The notes beneath the pieces were generated by a model. It was not told where the DNA came from, searched no databases, and worked only from the letters and a program-made list of their open reading frames with translations. Shown in pieces: positions 59,993-64,000 of a stretch of 64,000 nt of DNA. The DNA lies in NCBI RefSeq assembly GCF_019226825.1, contig NZ_CP076643.1, positions 2,542,001-2,606,000 on the forward strand, written 5' to 3'. A program made the translations under genes and the position numbers. Within the stretch, counting starts at the first letter, position 1. The number at the start of each line of letters is the position of its first letter. Source of the DNA: Vibrio ostreae. GTDB taxonomy: Bacteria > Pseudomonadota > Gammaproteobacteria > Enterobacterales > Vibrionaceae.

Positions 59993-60713
59993 TATTTGAG
60001 CAGTTCTTAGAGCCAAAGGTCTGATTTAACTCTTCTAAAGCTGAAATGAAGCTATCTATATCAGTAGATGTAAAATCTTTTTTCGGTAATTTTAAATGCT
60101 CAAGAGCATCAGGGGTGCTCATGCCGGTTTCCAAATTTTCAAAAAAACTGTCATTTCTTGATTGATAGCGCCCTTTAATGAAGTCTATAGCAGCATTTCG
60201 AAGCTTCGACACTGCAACATTGTCCAACACTCTTTCCAAGGTTTTTCTTTTAACATTTGGGCTAGGGATCTGAAGGTTTCTAGACAATTTTTTCAACTCC
60301 ACAGCGGTCATCATCTCGATAAACGCTTTCCGAGAGTTTACTTCTTTAATACGGCCTTTACGTTTAATCGTAATAACACCTTGGGATATCTCCCAAACTC
60401 CAACGTTAGAAGGAGTGAGCTCTAAAGCTTTTACAGTATGCCGAGGAGCTGTAACAACAATCACCTTATCAAAATATTCTTGGTATTTAGACACCTGACC
60501 TTCGAGCCTAATCAATGAATCAGAATCACTTTTGACCTCAAATGCAAATAGACGACTTGACTTGATGACAGCCAAGTCAACTCTGCGGGAAAAGTCTCCA
60601 ACAGTAAATTCATTGATAATTAAATCTTGGGAGTTCAACTTCCAGTTTTCAATTAAGTAATTAATAACATTGGATTTTATTTCCGGCTCCAAGAATGTCT
60701 CTACTGCCGACAT
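59973..60713 (-). CDS. sce7726-family protein with a PD-(D/E)XK nuclease-like core
   Basis: A 246-residue protein. The N-terminal half has the elements of a PD-(D/E)XK nuclease: Asp46 in RVDLAVIK, Glu59-x-Lys61 in FAFEVKSDSD, and Gln73-x-x-x-Tyr77, the QxxxY motif seen in RecB-like nucleases. VIVVTAPRH follows. The C-terminal half is helical with no recognised domain. sce7726-type proteins are often encoded beside a sce7725/Beta-type partner; here the Beta-family gene is tail-to-tail with it. Biochemical activity is not established. It may target DNA or RNA. Confidence 0.78.
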   Translation of the reverse strand: MSAVETFLEPEIKSNVINYLIENWKLNSQDLIINEFTVGDFSRRVDLAVIKSSRLFAFEVKSDSDSLIRLEGQVSKYQEYFDKVIVVTAPRHTVKALELTPSNVGVWEISQGVITIKRKGRIKEVNSRKAFIEMMTAVELKKLSRNLQIPSPNVKRKTLERVLDNVAVSKLRNAAIDFIKGRYQSRNDSFFENLETGMSTPDALEHLKLPKKDFTSTDIDSFISALEELNQTFGSKNCSNKIVANA

Positions 60714-61114
60714 GACCCACTACCTTGTTTCACTTCCACTAAAACTCTGTTGAAGTATACAAAATAAAACGAGTATTTTCATTCTTGTTCTAAGCCGATT
60801 TTGATACCAAAACTAAATCCAAAAATCTTCAGGCATATGTCATCAATGTGAATACCCATCATTGATTCCGACAGGAGCCCGAAATGAATCCCAAAACTTC
60901 CGAGTACCAAAAGCAGCAACGCTATCAGGAAAATGAAATCCTAGAGCATGCGGCGGAGATACTGGCAACACGCTACGTGCGTGGTGATGCTCTAACCAAT
61001 CCTGATGCCACCAAGTCGTAGACGTGGAGCAGAGAAGTCGGTATCAAGACGCGTATACTACTTTCAACAATTAATATTGTATCCTGCCTTACCCATGAAA
61101 TGTTGAATTTACTA
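60714..61114. other. Gap holding a radC-like remnant
   Basis: About 400 bases. Apart from the 46-codon radC-like fragment at 60884-61021 I see no gene; the rest is AT-rich and probably contains the minus-strand promoter of the sce7726-like gene near 60714-60780. Confidence 0.5.
60884..61021 (+). pseudogene. N-terminal remnant of an island-type radC (YkfG-like) gene
   Basis: A 45-codon open frame, MNPKTSEYQKQQRYQENEIL continuing to ATRYVRGDALTNPDATKS and a stop. The sequence closely resembles, from memory, the start of accessory RadC-family proteins common in Vibrio islands, which then continue with a JAB domain. Here the frame ends at the point where that domain should begin, and no frame holds the rest. 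The ribosome site (AGGAGCC) is still present, so it was probably cut by recombination. It is not the chromosomal radC at 47098-47772. Confidence 0.7.
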
Positions 61115-61765
61115 TCAAAATTCGGCGAACTTCTTTCCATTCTTATATGCAACTATAAACATTGATTCCTTTGAGCTTTTCCATGTCATTTCAATTTTAA
61201 AACCTACATTCTCTAGGAGCGATATGAACCCTTTATTACTTAACATTGACACAGGAGGCGCAAGATTTAATTTTTGCATTATAGAAATGAGAATCTTCAA
61301 AATAGGATTAACTTCCAACAAAAGTGGAGTGCTAGATACGAATAGTCCATTATCGTGAAGTAGTTCGTAGATGATCTTTAAAGATGCTTCTACATCATTA
61401 ACCAAATGTAAAACATTGAGAGCAAGTATAGCATCAAATCTTTCCGCTTCTTCCAACAAGTCTTCTATTGCAACCTGTTTAAAATCAATATTCCTGAGAC
61501 CTGCTTGTTTTGATTTTTCAATACCATGCTGAACCATTGCTGCTGAGATATCAGTAGCTAGAACATGCTTTACATTCTTTGCATGATAGATAGCTGTTTC
61601 TCCGCTACCACACCCCACTTCCAGAATCCTATCCGTCGATGATAATAAATCCTCAGTAATTTTAAGTTTCTTATTATAGGTATTCTTATCCTTTATAGGC
61701 TTAGCTATATACTTTTGGGAATTTTTATTCCAGAACTCTTCTGAACTAATCATTTTAACTCTCAT
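61115..61765 (-). CDS. Class I SAM-dependent methyltransferase
   Basis: A 216-residue methyltransferase. Motif I is RILEVGCGSGETAIYHA, followed by VLATDISAAMVQHGI (acidic residue of motif II), a FDAILALNVLHLVNDVE motif and GLFVSSTPLLLEVNP. These are typical of methyltransferase type-11/25 domains acting on small molecules. A second Met at residue 5 (61753) has a better-placed purine-rich site and may be the true start. No partner gene that would reveal the substrate. AT-rich. Confidence 0.83.
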   Translation of the reverse strand: MRVKMISSEEFWNKNSQKYIAKPIKDKNTYNKKLKITEDLLSSTDRILEVGCGSGETAIYHAKNVKHVLATDISAAMVQHGIEKSKQAGLRNIDFKQVAIEDLLEEAERFDAILALNVLHLVNDVEASLKIIYELLHDNGLFVSSTPLLLEVNPILKILISIMQKLNLAPPVSMLSNKGFISLLENVGFKIEMTWKSSKESMFIVAYKNGKKFAEF

Positions 61766-61877
61766 TCATTTTTATAACAGTTAACTTCATACAAAAGGCA
61801 TATATTGTAAATTTCAATTTAAATTACCACTAACTACTTCTAAAAATAAATTCATTGTATGACTCAGAAACTCAAAA

Positions 61878-62084
61878 TCAATAAGCCTGTTTTTTTAAGT
61901 AATCATCTCTATTTCTAGAATATTCATCAAATGTCTCTTGGTCGTTATAGAAACAGAATTGATTTTTAAAGTCATTATCTTTAACACACTGATCTAATTT
62001 GTATTTTTGCAAATTATTATACACGGCTCGATTAGAGCACCCACTAATAAAAAACAAAAAAATAACTAACAAAATAATTCTCAT
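61878..62084 (-). CDS. Small putative lipoprotein
   Basis: A 68-residue protein with a lipoprotein signal peptide (MRIILLVIFLFFISGC, Cys16 in the lipobox) and a short polar mature part with two further Cys residues and many Asp/Asn/Tyr. I do not recognise the family. It lies between the methyltransferase and EAL genes on the same strand, about 110 bases from each. Confidence 0.6.
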   Translation of the reverse strand: MRIILLVIFLFFISGCSNRAVYNNLQKYKLDQCVKDNDFKNQFCFYNDQETFDEYSRNRDDYLKKQAY

Positions 62085-62191
62085 GAAAAAACCACCTTAT
62101 AGAAATACAAATTAAAATGTTATATTTATTATTAAAATCCTTTTAATGCAAAACATAAAAATCCGATAAAACATTTATTTATTTTAATTAA

Positions 62192-62971
62192 TCATTCATG
62201 CTTAACTTTTCCTAACCACATATATGGCTCGCAAGGTTTGCTAAAAAAATACCCTTGAAGATATGGTACTTTTGCACTTTTAAGTTTAGTATACATCATT
62301 TCTGTTTCTACTCCTTCTGCTACAACATTTACACCACTCTCCTCGCAAAACTCACATAACTTAGCAACCAGCTTTAAGCCAAAACTAGTCTCAATAGCCT
62401 TTTTAATGAAAGATTTATCGAGTTTTACTTGATAAATTGGCAAATGTAATAAAGTAAGTATTGAAGTGCTACTAACCCCAAAATCATCAATAGAAATTTT
62501 GAAACCATAATGATGTAGCGTTATTAATGTCTTAAATATAGCTCTAGAGTCATCAATATCATAAGATTCCGTTATTTCCAATACAATTCTTTCAGGGGAC
62601 AACCTGAAACGTTTAATTAAACTTTTAACTTCATTAAAAAAGTTAGGGTTCTTAATTTGAAGAATCGAAACGTTAATATTAATTAGTGGTTTTAATTCAC
62701 TAACTTTATCAAAGTTAACAAGATAATTTAAGGCTTGAGAAAAAACACTCATACCTAGTTTGTTGATATAGCCATTTTTTTCAGCAATTTCAATAAATGT
62801 TTCAGGACACACCACACCAAATTTATGATCACTCCATCTAGCTAGAACTTCAAAGCTTATCACTTCCATTGTAATAGAGTTAACTATAGGTTGTACCGCT
62901 ATATTTATATGTTCAAATTCGACTGCCATCTCTAACGATTCACTTATTAATTGGTACCTTTCACTATTCAC
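62192..62971 (-). CDS. Stand-alone EAL-domain protein (cyclic-di-GMP phosphodiesterase)
   Basis: A 259-residue protein consisting of only an EAL domain. The motif appears as FEVLARW (EVL-x-R form), followed by ININVSIL (metal-binding Asn), VLEITES, ISIDDFGVSSTS (the two Asp), VKLDKSFIKK (catalytic Lys), VVAEGVETE and LQGYFFSKP. The residues needed for metal binding and catalysis are present, so it is likely active in hydrolysing cyclic-di-GMP. No sensory or membrane part. It diverges from a LysR gene with about 100 bases between. Confidence 0.9.
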   Translation of the reverse strand: MNSERYQLISESLEMAVEFEHINIAVQPIVNSITMEVISFEVLARWSDHKFGVVCPETFIEIAEKNGYINKLGMSVFSQALNYLVNFDKVSELKPLININVSILQIKNPNFFNEVKSLIKRFRLSPERIVLEITESYDIDDSRAIFKTLITLHHYGFKISIDDFGVSSTSILTLLHLPIYQVKLDKSFIKKAIETSFGLKLVAKLCEFCEESGVNVVAEGVETEMMYTKLKSAKVPYLQGYFFSKPCEPYMWLGKVKHE

Positions 62972-63018
62972 TAAAATTTACCTTTAAAATGATTTCATCC
63001 TTGCTTATTCCGCTCTAA

Positions 63019-63037
63019 TATAGTACTTAAAACTATA
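63019..63037. promoter_or_regulatory. Possible LysR operator dyad between the EAL and LysR genes
   Basis: TATAGT and ACTATA form a perfect inverted repeat with a 7-base spacer, located between the two divergent genes. Size and symmetry fit a LysR-type recognition site (T-N11-A-like). Binding is not shown. Confidence 0.45.
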
Positions 63038-63075
63038 CGGTACAGTGACTATTTTTGTATAAGGGTATACATGTT

Positions 63076-63987
63076 ATGAAATGGGGCTCTATTTCTTTTG
63101 ATTGGAATCAAACACGGGCCTTTCTGGTTACAGCAGAAACAGGGACAATGTCTGCAGCTGCTAGAGCTCTCAAGACAACCCAACCAACATTGAGCCGCCA
63201 AATATCCGCACTAGAAGAGCATCTAGGAACCACTTTATTCTATCGATCTGGAAATGAACTGAAGTTGACACGTTCAGGCCAGGATTTATTAGTTATTGCT
63301 CGAAAAATGGGAGAAACTGCAGATCAGTTCTCTATATTAGCTAGAGCTAATGCAACAAATGAAGGCGATAAAGTGACTATTTCTACTTGTGAAGTAACAG
63401 GCATTTATCGAATGCCTGATATTCTTGATAAATTAATAAAAGTCGATCCTAATATATCAACTGAAATTATTGTCACTAATGATAGCAGTGATCTTATGCA
63501 AGGAGAGGCGGATATAGCAATAAGATGCTATAAGCCATCTAATGCAAATCTCATAATAAAAAAACTTGGTAATGAAGTTATTAACTTGTATGGTACACCT
63601 CAATATATAGAATCATTATTAAGACTCCCAAGAAAGCAGCTAATTAATGATATGAGAATTATTACGTTCTATGATTACAAGCCTGCATTAGATCATTTAG
63701 CAAAATTTAATATCAATTTAAAAAATAGTAATTTTCACATATCAACAGCCTCATTCCCAGCACAGATAATGCTAGCTAAAAGAAGTTTAGGCTTGATTTA
63801 TTTAGCTAAGGATATAGCTAGTCATGAAACAGAGTTATCTATATTTCCGGAAAGCATAGTGTCTTCTATATCTGTTCCAATCTGGATTGTAAGTAATAAA
63901 GAGTTACGCATCAATAAAAAAGTAAAAAAAACTTTTGATTTTATCTCCAACGAATTGATTGATAAATTAAAATATAAAAATATCTAG
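63076..63987 (+). CDS. LysR-family transcriptional regulator
   Basis: A 303-residue regulator from MKWGSISFDWNQTRAFLVTA. I chose the ATG at 63076, which has AAGGG 10 bases upstream, over the in-frame TTG at 63055. The winged helix-turn-helix is TGTMSAAARALKTTQPTLSRQISALEEHLGTTLF, followed by the usual linker helix and a substrate-binding domain (for example STCEVTGIYRMPDIL and ADIAIRCY). The effector is unknown. It likely regulates itself and the divergent EAL gene. Confidence 0.9.
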   Translation: MKWGSISFDWNQTRAFLVTAETGTMSAAARALKTTQPTLSRQISALEEHLGTTLFYRSGNELKLTRSGQDLLVIARKMGETADQFSILARANATNEGDKVTISTCEVTGIYRMPDILDKLIKVDPNISTEIIVTNDSSDLMQGEADIAIRCYKPSNANLIIKKLGNEVINLYGTPQYIESLLRLPRKQLINDMRIITFYDYKPALDHLAKFNINLKNSNFHISTASFPAQIMLAKRSLGLIYLAKDIASHETELSIFPESIVSSISVPIWIVSNKELRINKKVKKTFDFISNELIDKLKYKNI

Positions 63988-64000
63988 ATGACTTTGTTTC

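Noticed and set aside
61019..61114. Right attachment site of the yicC island after the radC remnant.
   Set aside because: I found no match to the yicC 3' end or to the 14-bp repeat there.

Overview
The window reads as chromosomal DNA of a Vibrio species. The conserved genes coaD, mutM, rpmG, rpmB, radC, coaBC, slmA, lpxL, pyrE, rph and yicC are present together with a Vibrio-style wbf/gfc exopolysaccharide operon and a waa core-LPS cluster. I do not assign a species. Calls come from reading translations and recalled family motifs, with no database search.

Layout. (1) 1-1057: 3' part of wecA, running into a bidirectional terminator. (2) 19776 down to 1196, minus strand: one long O-antigen/capsule operon with a JUMPstart/ops element at about 19987-20026. 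It holds an outer-membrane beta-barrel gene, the wbfF export gene, wzz, rmlB, rmlA, an ATP-grasp gene, an SDR epimerase, a hexapeptide acetyltransferase, wecE, wzx, a glycosyltransferase, an asparagine-synthetase-like gene, wzy, an acyltransferase and two more glycosyltransferases. Presence of rmlA, rmlB and wecE without rmlC or rmlD points to a 4-amino-4,6-dideoxygalactose residue. (3) 20320-24625, plus strand: a four-gene gfcABCD/yjbEFGH-type operon. (4) 24896-40463: hldD, ugd, an lpxM-like gene, waaL, core glycosyltransferases, waaF, waaA, kdkA and further core transferases. (5) 40555-55918: housekeeping genes plus a sulfatase-fold membrane transferase, UDP-glucuronate 4-epimerase and a chemoreceptor. 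(6) 56155 to the end: an AT-rich accessory region behind the 3' end of yicC. It starts with a tyrosine integrase and carries a membrane/coiled-coil protein, an ImmA/IrrE-type metallopeptidase, a Beta-protein-family protein, a convergent PD-(D/E)XK-like sce7726-family protein, a radC remnant, a methyltransferase, a lipoprotein, an EAL protein and a LysR regulator.

Main points for a second look. The four-gene module at 57706-60713 is the best candidate for an undescribed, possibly defensive, system. Intergenic spaces from 24.6 to 54.0 kb contain dense heptamer arrays built on CTAGG, often in inverted pairs. Four genes (wzx, the SDR epimerase, lpxM, lpxL) are each broken by one base in a homopolymer run; since lpxL is normally important, sequencing error is the leading explanation, but slippage is possible. 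The O-antigen operon combines an ATP-grasp ligase with an asparagine-synthetase-like protein lacking its glutaminase domain, which suggests an unusual amide modification.
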